Positions 34,719 through 44,278 of a stretch of 64,000 nucleotides of DNA are shown piece after piece. The notes below the pieces were generated by a model. The model had not been told where the DNA came from and searched no databases. It was given only the letters and a program-made list of their open reading frames with translations. Location: the NCBI RefSeq assembly GCF_900104585.1, contig NZ_FNVX01000004.1, forward strand, positions 806,001 through 870,000, read 5' to 3'. The translations under genes were made by a program, and so were the position numbers. Origin of the DNA: Bacteroides ihuae (GTDB lineage: Bacteria; Bacteroidota; Bacteroidia; Bacteroidales; Bacteroidaceae). The number at the start of each line of letters is the position of its first letter. Position 1 is the stretch's first letter.

Positions 34719-35759
34719 ATGGAATTTTCAGCTAAGCAAATAGCAGCATTTATACAGGGAGAAATCATCGGAAATGAAGATGTTACTGTCCATACATTTG
34801 CTAAAATTGAAGAAGGAATACCAGGAGCAATATCTTTTCTGGGAAACCCCAAATACACCTCTTATATATACAATACTCAATCGAGCATTGTGTTAGTTAA
34901 TAGAGATTTTGTAGCAGACCGTGAAGTCAATGCAACTTTAATCAAAGTTGAGAACGCATACGAAAGTCTGGCTAAGCTACTCAACCTATATGAAATGAGT
35001 AAGCCAAAAAAACAAGGAATCGACTCACTAGCATATGTTGCACCAACGGCAAAAATCGGAGAGAATGCATATGTCGGCCCATTCGCATATATTGGCGAGA
35101 ATGCAGTTATCGGTGATAATTCACTGATTTACCCGCATACATACGTCGGTGATGGGGCAAGTATAGGAAAAGGATGCACTATTTATTCTAACGTAAACAT
35201 CTACCATGATTGTCGCATAGGCAATGAATGTATTTTGCATTCGGGAGTAGTCATTGGTGCCGACGGCTTTGGTTTCGCTCCAACGGCCGAAGGATACGAA
35301 AAGATACCTCAAATAGGCATCGTTATCATAAAAGACAAGGTAGAAGTAGGAGCAAATACCTGCATAGACAGAGCAACAATGGGAGCTACTGTTGTTCATG
35401 AAGGAGTGAAGCTAGACAATCTTATCCAAGTGGCTCACAATGATGAAGTTGGAGCTCATACAGTTATGGCTGCACAATCAGGAATTGCCGGTTCTACGAA
35501 GGTAGGCGAATGGTGTATGATTGGTGGCCAAGCCGGCTTAGCGGGACACGCAAAAATTGGAGACAAAGTAGGCATTGCTGGCCAATCTGGCGTCCCAGGT
35601 AATGTAGCATCTGGCTCTCAAATCATGGGTTCGCCCTCATTTGATGCTAAGAAATTCTTCAAAGCATCCGTAGCCTTCAAAAGATTACCAGAGATCTATA
35701 CTGAAGTTAACGCCCTTCGCAAGGAGATAAACGAATTAAAAAAACAATTAAATAAGTAA
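34719..35759 (+). CDS. lpxD: UDP-3-O-acylglucosamine N-acyltransferase
   Basis: LpxD, 346 residues, adds the second hydroxyacyl chain to UDP-glucosamine in lipid A synthesis. The start at 34719 ([19 protein letters not shown]) matches the family; an upstream in-frame extension has no protein character. It has an N-terminal uridine-binding domain, then many hexapeptide repeats ([20 protein letters not shown]), the [15 protein letters not shown] motif and [21 protein letters not shown] with the catalytic His. First of three consecutive lipid A genes. Confidence 0.95.
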   Translation: MEFSAKQIAAFIQGEIIGNEDVTVHTFAKIEEGIPGAISFLGNPKYTSYIYNTQSSIVLVNRDFVADREVNATLIKVENAYESLAKLLNLYEMSKPKKQGIDSLAYVAPTAKIGENAYVGPFAYIGENAVIGDNSLIYPHTYVGDGASIGKGCTIYSNVNIYHDCRIGNECILHSGVVIGADGFGFAPTAEGYEKIPQIGIVIIKDKVEVGANTCIDRATMGATVVHEGVKLDNLIQVAHNDEVGAHTVMAAQSGIAGSTKVGEWCMIGGQAGLAGHAKIGDKVGIAGQSGVPGNVASGSQIMGSPSFDAKKFFKASVAFKRLPEIYTEVNALRKEINELKKQLNK

Positions 35760-35762
35760 CCA

Positions 35763-37148
35763 ATGTTGAAACAAAAAACACTGAAAGATAGCTTTTCGCT
35801 GAGTGGAAAAGGTCTTCACACTGGGCTTGACCTCACGGTAACGTTCAATCCGGCTCCGGATAATCATGGATATAAGATACAACGTATCGATATGGAGGGA
35901 CAGCCTATTATTGATGCTATAGCCAACAATGTTATTGAAACCACACGTGGCACGGTGTTAGCAAATGGTAATGCAAAGGTTAGTACCGTAGAACATGGCA
36001 TGGCAGCACTTTATGCGCTAGGTATAGACAATTGCCTAATACAAGTAAATGGCCCAGAATTTCCTATTTTGGATGGAAGTGCACAATATTATGTGCAAGC
36101 AATAGAAAAAGTAGGAACTGAAGAGCAAAATGCAATGAAGGATTTCTACATCATAAAATCTAAAATAGAGTTCCGTGATGAAGAAACGGGATCATCCATC
36201 ATTGTTCTACCAGATGAAAACTTCAGCATTAATGTTCTTGTTTCATACGATTCAGCCATTATTCCAAATCAGTTTGCGACTCTGGAGAACATGACTAATT
36301 TCCCCACAGAAATTGCCGCAAGTCGCACATTTGTTTTTGTCAGAGAGATTGAACCATTACTTTCTGCAGGATTGATAAAAGGTGGCGACTTAGATAATGC
36401 GATTGTCATTTATGAACGTCTAATGTCCCAAGAAAGCTATGACAAGCTGGCCGATGTAATGAGAGTTCCTCATATGGATGCCAATCAGTTGGGTTACATT
36501 AACCATAAGCCCTTAGTATGGCCTAATGAATGTGCACGACATAAATTATTGGATGTGATTGGCGACCTTGCTCTGATTGGGAAACCGATTAAAGGAAGAA
36601 TCATAGCCACTCGTCCCGGACACTCCATCAACAATAAGTTTGCTCGCCAAATGCGTAAAGAAATTCGTTTGCACGAAATACAAGCGCCAAGCTATAGCTG
36701 CAGCGAAGCACCAGTAATGGATGTAAATCGCATCCGCGAACTTCTTCCACACCGTTATCCATTCCAGTTAGTCGATAAAATAATTGAAATAGGTGCCAAC
36801 TATATTGTAGGAGTGAAAAACGTTACCATAAATGAACCTTTCTTCCAAGGACACTTCCCACAAGAGCCAGTGATGCCGGGTGTACTACAAGTTGAAGCTA
36901 TGGCACAAGTCGGAGGTTTACTTGTGTTGAATTCAGTAGATGAGCCCGAACGATATTCTACTTACTTCATGAAGATAGACGGAATTAAATTTCGCCAAAA
37001 AGTGGTTCCGGGAGATACTTTAATTTTCCGTGTTGAAATGCTGAGCCCTATTCGTAGAGGTATCTCTTCAATGAAAGGATATGCTTTTGTTGGTGAAACG
37101 GTGACTTGCGAAGCCGAGTTTATGGCGCAAATAGTAAAAAACAAATAA
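35763..37148 (+). CDS. lpxC/fabZ: Bifunctional LpxC deacetylase / FabZ dehydratase
   Basis: A 461-residue fusion known from Bacteroidetes. Residues 1 to about 305 are LpxC, the zinc deacetylase committing to lipid A synthesis ([25 protein letters not shown], and [14 protein letters not shown] with the Zn ligands). Residues 320-461 are FabZ, a hotdog-fold (3R)-hydroxyacyl-ACP dehydratase ([34 protein letters not shown] with the catalytic His and Glu). Starts 3 bases after lpxD. The fusion ties hydroxyacyl supply to lipid A synthesis. Confidence 0.96.
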   Translation: MLKQKTLKDSFSLSGKGLHTGLDLTVTFNPAPDNHGYKIQRIDMEGQPIIDAIANNVIETTRGTVLANGNAKVSTVEHGMAALYALGIDNCLIQVNGPEFPILDGSAQYYVQAIEKVGTEEQNAMKDFYIIKSKIEFRDEETGSSIIVLPDENFSINVLVSYDSAIIPNQFATLENMTNFPTEIAASRTFVFVREIEPLLSAGLIKGGDLDNAIVIYERLMSQESYDKLADVMRVPHMDANQLGYINHKPLVWPNECARHKLLDVIGDLALIGKPIKGRIIATRPGHSINNKFARQMRKEIRLHEIQAPSYSCSEAPVMDVNRIRELLPHRYPFQLVDKIIEIGANYIVGVKNVTINEPFFQGHFPQEPVMPGVLQVEAMAQVGGLLVLNSVDEPERYSTYFMKIDGIKFRQKVVPGDTLIFRVEMLSPIRRGISSMKGYAFVGETVTCEAEFMAQIVKNK

Positions 37149-37156
37149 ATAGAAGA

Positions 37157-37924
37157 ATGATAAGTCCCTTAGCGTATATTCACCCCGAAGCACAAATTGG
37201 GGAAAACTCAGAGATTGCCCCCTTTGTATATATTGACAAGAATGTTATAATTGGTAATAACAACAAGATTATGGCCAATGCCAATATCTTGTACGGCTCA
37301 CGCATCGGAAACGGAAATACAATCTTTCCAGGTGCAGTTATCGGAGCTACGCCACAAGACCTTAAGTTCAAAGGTGAAGAAAGTACAGCAGAAATAGGAG
37401 ACAACAACCTTATTCGTGAGAATGTAACAATTAACCGTGGAACAGCCGCCAAAGGCAAAACATTAGTAGGTAATAACAACCTTTTAATGGAAGGAGTACA
37501 TGTGGCACATGATGCTTCCATCGGAAGCAACTGCATCATTGGGAACTCGACAAAAATGGCTGGAGAAATCACCATTGACGATAATGCCATAATCAGTGCC
37601 GCAGTGTTGATGCATCAATTCTGTCACATAGGAGGCCATGTAATGGTGCAAGGAGGATGTCGCTTCAGTAAGGATATCCCTCCATATATCATTGCCGGAC
37701 GCGATCCCATTACCTACAGCGGAATCAATATCATTGGTTTGCGCCGTCGTGGGTTCTCTAATGAAACAATTGAAGACATTCACAATACATATCGCATCAT
37801 TTACCAAAGCGGTTTAAACATTACCGATGCGCTAGCAAAGGTGGAAGCAGAAATTAGTATGACTCCCGAAATTGAATACATTGTAAAGTTTATCCGCAGT
37901 TCAGAAAGAGGTATTATCAAATAA
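37157..37924 (+). CDS. lpxA: UDP-N-acetylglucosamine acyltransferase
   Basis: LpxA, 255 residues, catalyses the first acylation in lipid A synthesis. The ATG at 37157 lies 8 bases after the lpxC/fabZ stop; an overlapping upstream start is unlikely. Left-handed beta-helix hexapeptides begin at once (SPLAYIHPEAQIGENSEIAPF). The catalytic His is in MEGVHVAHDASIGSN. The QGGCRFSKDIPPYIIAGRDP and GINIIGLRRRGFS segments and the helical C-terminus are standard. A terminator follows. Confidence 0.95.
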   Translation: MISPLAYIHPEAQIGENSEIAPFVYIDKNVIIGNNNKIMANANILYGSRIGNGNTIFPGAVIGATPQDLKFKGEESTAEIGDNNLIRENVTINRGTAAKGKTLVGNNNLLMEGVHVAHDASIGSNCIIGNSTKMAGEITIDDNAIISAAVLMHQFCHIGGHVMVQGGCRFSKDIPPYIIAGRDPITYSGINIIGLRRRGFSNETIEDIHNTYRIIYQSGLNITDALAKVEAEISMTPEIEYIVKFIRSSERGIIK

Positions 37925-37945
37925 ACTAACAAAACATTATATACT

Positions 37946-37979
37946 AGGAGATCTCTATACAAAGAGACCTCCTTTTTTT
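37946..37979 (+). terminator. Terminator after lpxA
   Basis: AGGAG-TCTCT pairs with AGAGA-CTCCT (one opposed base in the stem) and runs into TTTTTTT. Confidence 0.8.
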
Positions 37980-38055
37980 ATGATAAAGACTAGTTAGTAT
38001 TTGTACTTATTTACTTTTTTACTACTTTTACGCCATCAATAAACAGGTAAAAACT

Positions 38056-38619
38056 ATGATATACAGATTCACAATTATATCTGACGAAGTAGATGATTTC
38101 ATCAGAGAAATACAAATTGATCCGGAAGCTACATTTTTCGATCTTCATGAAGCTATACTCAAATCTGCAGGCTACAAAGCTGATCAGATGACTTCTTTCT
38201 TCATCTGCGACGATGATTGGGAAAAAGAAAAAGAGATTACCCTAGAAGAGATGGATAATAATCCGGAAGTGGACAGTTGGGTTATGAAAGAGACTCTACT
38301 CAATGAACTTATTGAAGATGAAAAACAAAAACTTCTTTATGTGTTTGATTACATCACAGAACGCTGTTTCTTCATAGAATTATCTGAAATCATCACAGGA
38401 AAAGAAATTAAGACTCCTAAATGTACTAAAAAAGAAGGAGAAGCGCCAAAACAAACGATCGATTTTGAGGAGATGACTACTAGCACCAGCTCACTTGATT
38501 TAGACGAGAGTTTCTACGGAGATCAGGACTTTGATATTGATGAATTTGACCCGGAAGGTTTTGAAGGACTTGACGGTGATTCAGCAGCTGCAGCTCCTGT
38601 CGAAGAAGAGCGCATTTAA
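38056..38619 (+). CDS. PRiA4_ORF3-like protein, acidic Bacteroidetes type
   Basis: A 187-residue protein distantly related to the pRiA4b ORF-3 family ([19 protein letters not shown], then [15 protein letters not shown], then [21 protein letters not shown] align in order with the 1388-1957 protein). It has a long acidic C-terminal tail ([20 protein letters not shown]). Function unknown. Its stop overlaps the start of miaA by one base (TAATG), so the two are likely cotranslated, an arrangement that suggests a housekeeping rather than mobile-element role. Confidence 0.7.
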   Translation: MIYRFTIISDEVDDFIREIQIDPEATFFDLHEAILKSAGYKADQMTSFFICDDDWEKEKEITLEEMDNNPEVDSWVMKETLLNELIEDEKQKLLYVFDYITERCFFIELSEIITGKEIKTPKCTKKEGEAPKQTIDFEEMTTSTSSLDLDESFYGDQDFDIDEFDPEGFEGLDGDSAAAAPVEEERI

Positions 38620-39518
38620 TGGCAAAAACATTAGTTGTCCTTATAGGGCCTACAGGTGTCGGTAAAACAGAGTTAAGCCTTCGGCTTGCCGAAAAGTTTA
38701 ACACAAACATTGTCTCTTCTGATTCCCGACAGCTGTACGCCGATTTAAAGATAGGAACAGCTGCCCCCACCCCTGAACAACTGAAACGTATTCCACACCA
38801 CTTCATAGGAACACTCAAACTTACCGACTATTACAGTGCTGCTCAATACGAAATTGAGGCTTTAAAACTAATAGAATCCCTTTTTATAGAGAAAGATGTA
38901 GTGATACTCACCGGTGGTTCGATGATGTATGTAGATGCCATTTGTAAAGGTATTGATGATATCCCCACTGTAGATAGCGAGACGCGCGAGTTGATGCTTC
39001 GCAGATACGAAGATGAAGGCTTGGACAATCTCAGTGCCGAGCTTAAACTACTAGATCCTGATTATTATAAAATAGTAGATATCAAGAACCCCAAACGAGT
39101 GATCCATGCACTCGAAATCTGCTATATGACCGGCAAAACATATACCTCTTTTCGCGTTCGTGAGAAGAAACAACGCCCCTTCCGCATCTTAAAGATAGGG
39201 CTCATACGCGATCGTGAGGAGCTTTATAACCGCATAAACCAACGAGTAGATATCATGATGGAAGAAGGACTACTGGAAGAAGCCAAAAGAGTATATCCTC
39301 ATCGACAATTAAATTCACTCAACACAGTGGGTTATAAAGAACTGTTCAACTACCTAGATGGAGAATGGACGCTCCCATTTGCTATTGAAAAAATAAAGCA
39401 GAATTCTCGCATCTATTCGCGTAAGCAGATGACCTGGTTCAAACGTGATGAGGAGATACGTTGGTTTCACCCGCAGCAAGAGGAGGAAATAGTAGCGTAC
39501 CTCTCAAATATTATGTAG
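38619..39518 (+). CDS. miaA: tRNA dimethylallyltransferase
   Basis: MiaA, 299 residues, transfers a dimethylallyl group to A37 of tRNAs reading U-starting codons. The P-loop is [17 protein letters not shown], followed by [43 protein letters not shown] and the KQMTWFKRD segment near the C-terminus. Overlaps the upstream gene by one base. The 3' end has a small direct duplication just beyond the stop. Confidence 0.95.
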   Translation: MAKTLVVLIGPTGVGKTELSLRLAEKFNTNIVSSDSRQLYADLKIGTAAPTPEQLKRIPHHFIGTLKLTDYYSAAQYEIEALKLIESLFIEKDVVILTGGSMMYVDAICKGIDDIPTVDSETRELMLRRYEDEGLDNLSAELKLLDPDYYKIVDIKNPKRVIHALEICYMTGKTYTSFRVREKKQRPFRILKIGLIRDREELYNRINQRVDIMMEEGLLEEAKRVYPHRQLNSLNTVGYKELFNYLDGEWTLPFAIEKIKQNSRIYSRKQMTWFKRDEEIRWFHPQQEEEIVAYLSNIM

Positions 39519-39595
39519 TAAAACCTATTCGTGATCTTCACCGTTAATGATGATGCATAACGTACCTCTCAAATGCTATATTATAAAACCTCTTC
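39496..39595 (+). repeat. Short direct duplication of the miaA 3' end
   Basis: CGTACCTCTCAAAT followed by an AT-rich stretch and TAAAACCT occurs at 39496-39525 (spanning the miaA stop) and again at 39561-39590. The second copy lies outside the gene. The intergenic region contains nothing else notable. Confidence 0.55.
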
Positions 39596-39664
39596 ACAAG
39601 TAAGAAAACTTTAGAGACACAATGCAAAAGAGAGATTAGTGTTTACAACACAATTAAGAAATGC

Positions 39665-40900
39665 TTAAAGAGCAAACAATTCCTTGTATTTCTCCGCAAC
39701 ATAATGATCAAGCTCAGAATAGAGCGAAGTCATTTGATCTAAGTTCAACCTCCCTTGCATACGCCATTCAGTAAGTTTTGGAATGGTACGATTAAAGATT
39801 TCCTCTTCCACCGGAGCCAATCGTTGCATATAACCCGTTTTATCCTCATTATACAGAAGTTCCCAGTTGAAATATCGATCGCTACCCATGCCTTGAGTAT
39901 ATGAAAACACTCGATCACGCAAAGTAACTGCTTTATCACACAATGGAGAGACCTTCGTCGCATTATCACGAGTCAATAAAGTCGGAAGGTATTCCCCTCC
40001 CTTCACCCAGACAGGCAGTACCACACTTACAGGAGGATATCCCAAAACCGTCCACATAGTAGTCAACTCTGCATTTTCATCCTTTTTCACTCCCTGAACA
40101 ACCACCGAACAAGAAGTGCTTTTACGAGCAATAAAGTCTTGGTCTACAAACCATCCAGTAGTTTTAGGGCGATTGAAGTTGCCACTTTTCAAATCAATGC
40201 CTAACAATGAATTAGCAAATGAGCGAGATAATTCACGAAAGATCCATGCAGGAGTAATCTCTTTAGTGGCAGAAGCCGGCATCAAGAGCTTGTCTTCTTG
40301 CATGTATCGAACATATCCTGCACCATTGTTCACTTCACCGGCAAACGAGAAGTTAGTCCGGGCAATATATCCACAAGGAGCATCCTTGGGATTATTTGCA
40401 TCATAGAACGTATACTTGTAATACCCCACTTCAAACATAGCAGCCCCACCTTTGGCATCAATTACACCAAAGTTGGCTTCTATCATACTAGGTTTCTTTA
40501 TTGAATCAAGGAAGTGTTTAAAGTCGTCTACCGTTGCACATACCTCAAGAGCAAGTGTCATCACGCTACCATTTGCTGAACCACGCTCTTCATTCTTTTT
40601 TATTTTCTCAAGATTGTAAGATTGCGTATTCATGATGGAAAATCCGGCCGAATTTGTTCCAATCCATATCTCACGCGGATTGTTGTCTCTGCTATTTACC
40701 ACAGCAACGAACGAATAACGCTTGCCTGAGAAGTACTTCACACTATTTTGAGCATAGTCTGTATCTCTATTCTTCCACAATAGCGGGCGACCATCAGGAG
40801 TAACCTTACCGGAAATAACAGCGGAAGTGCATGCCTGAATATCCCCTGCTAGAGCAAGGAAAAAAGACATTATAGCGATAAAAAGCAGGTTTTTTCTCAT
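39665..40900 (-). CDS. Exported C45/AAT-type Ntn hydrolase
   Basis: A 411-residue protein with a Sec signal peptide ending DIQA, directly followed by CTSAVISG. In Ntn hydrolases of the acyl-CoA:6-APA acyltransferase and choloylglycine-like group, the new N-terminal Cys is the nucleophile, so signal-peptide cleavage itself could expose the active Cys (residue 24). Other fitting segments are LLWKNRDTDYAQNSVKYF and EIWIGTNSAGFSIMNTQSYN. Acts outside the cytoplasm; substrate unknown (amide bond hydrolysis is expected). Monocistronic. Confidence 0.7.
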   Translation of the reverse strand: MRKNLLFIAIMSFFLALAGDIQACTSAVISGKVTPDGRPLLWKNRDTDYAQNSVKYFSGKRYSFVAVVNSRDNNPREIWIGTNSAGFSIMNTQSYNLEKIKKNEERGSANGSVMTLALEVCATVDDFKHFLDSIKKPSMIEANFGVIDAKGGAAMFEVGYYKYTFYDANNPKDAPCGYIARTNFSFAGEVNNGAGYVRYMQEDKLLMPASATKEITPAWIFRELSRSFANSLLGIDLKSGNFNRPKTTGWFVDQDFIARKSTSCSVVVQGVKKDENAELTTMWTVLGYPPVSVVLPVWVKGGEYLPTLLTRDNATKVSPLCDKAVTLRDRVFSYTQGMGSDRYFNWELLYNEDKTGYMQRLAPVEEEIFNRTIPKLTEWRMQGRLNLDQMTSLYSELDHYVAEKYKELFAL

Positions 40901-40930
40901 GATTCCTTCACATTTGATACTACGTTATTG

Positions 40931-40938
40931 CAAACATA
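40931..40938 (-). promoter_or_regulatory. Promoter of the Ntn hydrolase gene, -7 box TATGTTTG
   Basis: On the minus strand TATGTTTG fits TAnnTTTG, 30 bases before the start codon. Confidence 0.5.
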
Positions 40939-40996
40939 CACAATTATTCCTTAACAACCCTATAAGCAAATAAAAATGTGAGATGATGGTTACCCC

Positions 40997-42430
40997 CTAC
41001 TTCACCGGTTTTAATCCCATCTTTTCGGCTCGTTGAAGCATAAAAGCATAAGCAGCCTCATATTCATTTGGAATCACTCCATCCAGAATGGCATCTTTAA
41101 TAGCGCTTTTCAAAGCCCCTACTTCTTGACAAGGTGCCAGTCCAAAGACTTCCATGATCTCCTCTCCAGCTACAGGAGGCTGAAAATTACGCACACGGTC
41201 CCTCTCTTCAAGATCTTTCAGTTTCTGTCTCACCAGCTGAAAGTTATTCAGGAAACGTTGCTTCCTATCCGAATTTTTCGAGGTGATATCAGCTTCGCAA
41301 AGCGTCATCAGATCCTCTATATCATCGCTCGCTTCAAAAAGCAAACGACGCACGGCCGAATCTGTCACTACGTCATTGGCTATCACAATGGGGCGCATAT
41401 GCAAGCTGACGAGCTTCTGCACATATTTCATCTTCTCATTCATAGGAAGCTTCATGGAGCGAAAGATCGTAGGGATCATTCGTTCACCAATAAAGTTATG
41501 GTTATGAAAAGTCCACCCAACCCGTGGCTCCCAACGCTTCGTCACAGGTTTCGCAATATCATGAAGTAAAGCAGCCCAACGCAACCAAAGATTATCCGTA
41601 TATTTACTTATATTATCGAGCACTTCGAGCGTATGGTAAAAATTATCTTTGTGAGCTTTGCCATTGCGAGTCTCTATGCCCTGCATAGCTGCTAGTTCGG
41701 GAAAGATGAGCGGCAAAAGACCCGAACGATCGAGATCGATAAATCCTCTTGAAGGCACAGAAGCCAGTATAATCTTATTTAATTCATCGGCAATGCGCTC
41801 TTTTGAAATAATCTCTATCCTGTCCTTATTACGGCAAAGCGACTCAAAAGTATCATCATCAATATAAAAATTGAGCTGCGCAGCAAAACGAATGCAGCGC
41901 ATCATGCGAAGCGGATCATCACTAAAAGTGATGTCGGGATCGAGAGGCGTACGAATGGTCTTCTCTTTCAAATCATCCATGCCTCCAAACGGATCAATGA
42001 GTTCTCCGAAACGAGCCTTATTCAGGCAAACAGCCATTGCATTGATGGTGAAATCCCGACGATTCTGATCATCCTCCAGCGTTCCATCCTCCACAATAGG
42101 TTTGCGAGAATCACGTTGATAAGATTCCTTACGAGCACCAACAAATTCTACCTCCGTACCATAATATTTAACCTGCGCAGTGCCAAAGTTTTTAAATACG
42201 GCAACATGAGCACCTTTGCCCAATCGTTGCCCCAGCGCTTCCGCCATCTCAATGCCACTGCCTACTACTACTACATCTATATCTTTAGAGGGACGTTGCA
42301 AGAAGATATCGCGTACGTATCCTCCAACTACATAACATTCCAGTCCCAGCGCGTCGGCTGTTTCTGATATCTGATTAAAAATTTTATCACTGAAATGCAA
42401 CTTCAACTCCTCCTTTGTCAACTCTACCAT
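40997..42430 (-). CDS. cca: CCA tRNA nucleotidyltransferase with HD domain
   Basis: A 477-residue class II polymerase-beta-superfamily nucleotidyltransferase that adds or repairs the 3' CCA of tRNA. The N-terminal catalytic motif is YVVGGYVRDIFLQRPSKDIDVVVVG, with RRDFTINAMAVCLN and DDPLRMMRCIRFAAQL following. An HD domain (AALLHDIAKPVTKRW) fills the second half. Whether this enzyme adds CCA alone cannot be told; no second enzyme is in the window. Confidence 0.9.
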   Translation of the reverse strand: MVELTKEELKLHFSDKIFNQISETADALGLECYVVGGYVRDIFLQRPSKDIDVVVVGSGIEMAEALGQRLGKGAHVAVFKNFGTAQVKYYGTEVEFVGARKESYQRDSRKPIVEDGTLEDDQNRRDFTINAMAVCLNKARFGELIDPFGGMDDLKEKTIRTPLDPDITFSDDPLRMMRCIRFAAQLNFYIDDDTFESLCRNKDRIEIISKERIADELNKIILASVPSRGFIDLDRSGLLPLIFPELAAMQGIETRNGKAHKDNFYHTLEVLDNISKYTDNLWLRWAALLHDIAKPVTKRWEPRVGWTFHNHNFIGERMIPTIFRSMKLPMNEKMKYVQKLVSLHMRPIVIANDVVTDSAVRRLLFEASDDIEDLMTLCEADITSKNSDRKQRFLNNFQLVRQKLKDLEERDRVRNFQPPVAGEEIMEVFGLAPCQEVGALKSAIKDAILDGVIPNEYEAAYAFMLQRAEKMGLKPVK

Positions 42431-42454
42431 GCTTCTTTATTAAGTTTTAGGCTA

Positions 42455-42462
42455 CAAAAATA
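42455..42462 (-). promoter_or_regulatory. Promoter of cca, -7 box TATTTTTG
   Basis: Minus-strand TATTTTTG, 24 bases before the cca start; the divergent box at 42483 lies 20 bases away. Confidence 0.5.
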
Positions 42463-42482
42463 CAAAAAACTGATATTATTTG

Positions 42483-42490
42483 TATTTTTG
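42483..42490 (+). promoter_or_regulatory. Promoter of the 42514 lipoprotein gene, -7 box TATTTTTG
   Basis: TATTTTTG, 23 bases before the start codon at 42514; divergent from the cca promoter. Confidence 0.5.
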
Positions 42491-42513
42491 TTGTTCATAA
42501 AGAAACTTATTAC

Positions 42514-43362
42514 ATGAAGAAACTTTTAATTTGGGTATGCACAGCTACATTATTAGCCGCTTGTGGCAATAATGCAGAGAAGAAAGCAGGAGAAAAATTA
42601 CAAGCAGCTCGTGAAGCACTGCAAAGAGGTGACTACAGTGAAGCCAAAATACAAGTAGATAGTATAAAGATCCTTTATCCAAAAGCGTTCGAAGCTCGCC
42701 GAGAAGGGTTAAAAGTAATACAGCAAGCTGAACTGAAAGAACAAGAGCACAGTCTTGTCTACCTGGACAGCATGCTTCAAGTCAAACAGACAGAATTTGA
42801 AGCCCTGAAAGGGAAGTTTGTCTTTGAAAAAAATGCCGAATACCAGCAGATAGGAAATTACTTCTGGCCCACGCAAGTGGTAGAGAAGAACCTCCATCGC
42901 TCCTATCTCCGTTTTCAAGTCAACGAACGTGGTGCCATGGTGATGACCTCCATCTATTGTGGAGGAAGCAATATTCATCATTCGGCAGTGAAGGTGACTG
43001 CTCCTGATGGAAGTTTTGCCGAGACGCCAGCTTCTAAAGATAGTTATGAGACAAGCGATCTAGGAGAAAAAATAGAAAAAGCCGATTATAAGTTAGGTCA
43101 GGATGGCCATGTGATGGGATTTATCTACATGAATAAAGACAAAAACGTTCGTGTAGAATATCTTGGTGAACGCAAGTATACCATCACCATGAGTGCAACC
43201 GATCGACAAGCATTGGTTGGCGTCTATGAACTCTCTCAACTACTCTCTTCCATTGAGCAAGTAAAGAAAGACATCAAGGAAGCTAATCTGAAAATAGAGT
43301 TCATCACCAGAAAGATGCAGGATTCAGCAGAGAAAGAGAAAGCAAAAGAGAAGGAAAAATGA
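42514..43362 (+). CDS. Lipoprotein with coiled-coil ends, unknown function
   Basis: A 282-residue lipoprotein (LLAAC, Cys17). The N-terminal mature part is helical (AREALQRGDYSEAKIQVDSI resembles a TPR-like pair). The centre has a beta-rich domain (SYLRFQVNERGAMVMTSIYCG, then VKVTAPDGSFAETPA). The C-terminal ~60 residues form a charged coiled coil ending in KEKEK. Conserved-looking Bacteroidetes lipoprotein of unknown role, monocistronic and convergent with ruvA. Confidence 0.65.
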   Translation: MKKLLIWVCTATLLAACGNNAEKKAGEKLQAAREALQRGDYSEAKIQVDSIKILYPKAFEARREGLKVIQQAELKEQEHSLVYLDSMLQVKQTEFEALKGKFVFEKNAEYQQIGNYFWPTQVVEKNLHRSYLRFQVNERGAMVMTSIYCGGSNIHHSAVKVTAPDGSFAETPASKDSYETSDLGEKIEKADYKLGQDGHVMGFIYMNKDKNVRVEYLGERKYTITMSATDRQALVGVYELSQLLSSIEQVKKDIKEANLKIEFITRKMQDSAEKEKAKEKEK

Positions 43363-43420
43363 TCTTTTATCGACGCTATATAAATTCGTTATTATAGACA
43401 AAACATACTCATTTTATACA

Positions 43421-43533
43421 GTTAACTAGTTCAGCGTGGTGAAGTAGTTAATTAAGCGCGCTGAACTAGTTAATTCACCACGGTGAACTAGTTAGTTCAG
43501 CAAACCCCTCTCACAAGGCCTGTAGAGGGGATT
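43421..43533. repeat. Dispersed composite intergenic repeat, copy B
   Basis: Opposite orientation to copies A and C: the tail (GTTAACTAGTTCAGCGTGGT, GAAGTAGTTAATTAAGCGCG, CTGAACTAGTTAATTCACCA, CGGTGAACTAGTTAGTTCAG) comes first. The head hairpin follows, with arms CCCCTCTCACA and TGTAGAGGGG around AGGCC. Lies between the convergent genes 42514-43362 and ruvA. Confidence 0.75.
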
Positions 43534-43558
43534 CCAAGATACATACAATTGCGACACA

Positions 43559-44149
43559 TTAGAGCCGCTTCAACGCAAGTTTTATTACTTTCTCTACAGG
43601 AGCATTCGGCTCCTCTTGCAAGATGAGAGCAACTACTTTTTGCGAAGGTGCAGGCGCAAAGCCCAGCATAGTAAGCGCAGCTACAGCCTCATCGTTCACC
43701 TCAGCATTCATGGCAAGCATACCTCCGCTAATCGCTGACGCACCCGATGTCGTTTTTATCTTATCTTTCAAATCAATAATAACCCGTTGAGCCGTCTTCA
43801 AACCAATTCCTTTTACCGTTTTCAGCAGACCAGCGTTCTCGGAACTAATCACATTGCAAAGTTCTGCCGGTGAAAGTGCGGAGAGTATCATGCGAGCAGT
43901 ATTGCCGCCAATGCCCGACACGGAAATAAGCAGTAGAAACAGCTCTCTCTCCTGCTTATCAGCAAAACCATACAAGATGTATGCATCTTCGCGAATAGCT
44001 TCATAGATATATAGCTTACAACTACTTTTCCCTTGAATGGCAGAGTACGTGTTCAATGAGATATTCACGCCATAGCCTAATCCGTTACAATCTACCACCA
44101 CCATTGCCGGAGTTAGTTCGGCAATGCCACCTTTAATATAATCTATCAT
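43559..44149 (-). CDS. ruvA: Holliday junction helicase subunit RuvA
   Basis: RuvA, 196 residues, binds Holliday junctions and loads RuvB. Domain I is the OB fold ([30 protein letters not shown]), domain II has helix-hairpin-helix motifs ([15 protein letters not shown] and [17 protein letters not shown]), and domain III is the small C-terminal helical part. Standard length; ruvB is not adjacent. Confidence 0.94.
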   Translation of the reverse strand: MIDYIKGGIAELTPAMVVVDCNGLGYGVNISLNTYSAIQGKSSCKLYIYEAIREDAYILYGFADKQERELFLLLISVSGIGGNTARMILSALSPAELCNVISSENAGLLKTVKGIGLKTAQRVIIDLKDKIKTTSGASAISGGMLAMNAEVNDEAVAALTMLGFAPAPSQKVVALILQEEPNAPVEKVIKLALKRL

Positions 44150-44228
44150 ATAATTTTAAGTTTATTCCGCACATGTGCAAAGATGACTACTTTTGCATTT
44201 TAAATATTGCTTTCACTGAAAAAACGCT

Positions 44229-44236
44229 TATTTTTG
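44229..44236 (+). promoter_or_regulatory. Promoter of ddh, -7 box TATTTTTG
   Basis: TATTTTTG, 42 bases before the ddh start. A second possible box, TACTTTTG, lies at 44188-44195. Confidence 0.5.
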
Positions 44237-44278
44237 CAGTAAAGAAAAATAAAATACAACTCACAACCAACAAAAGTA

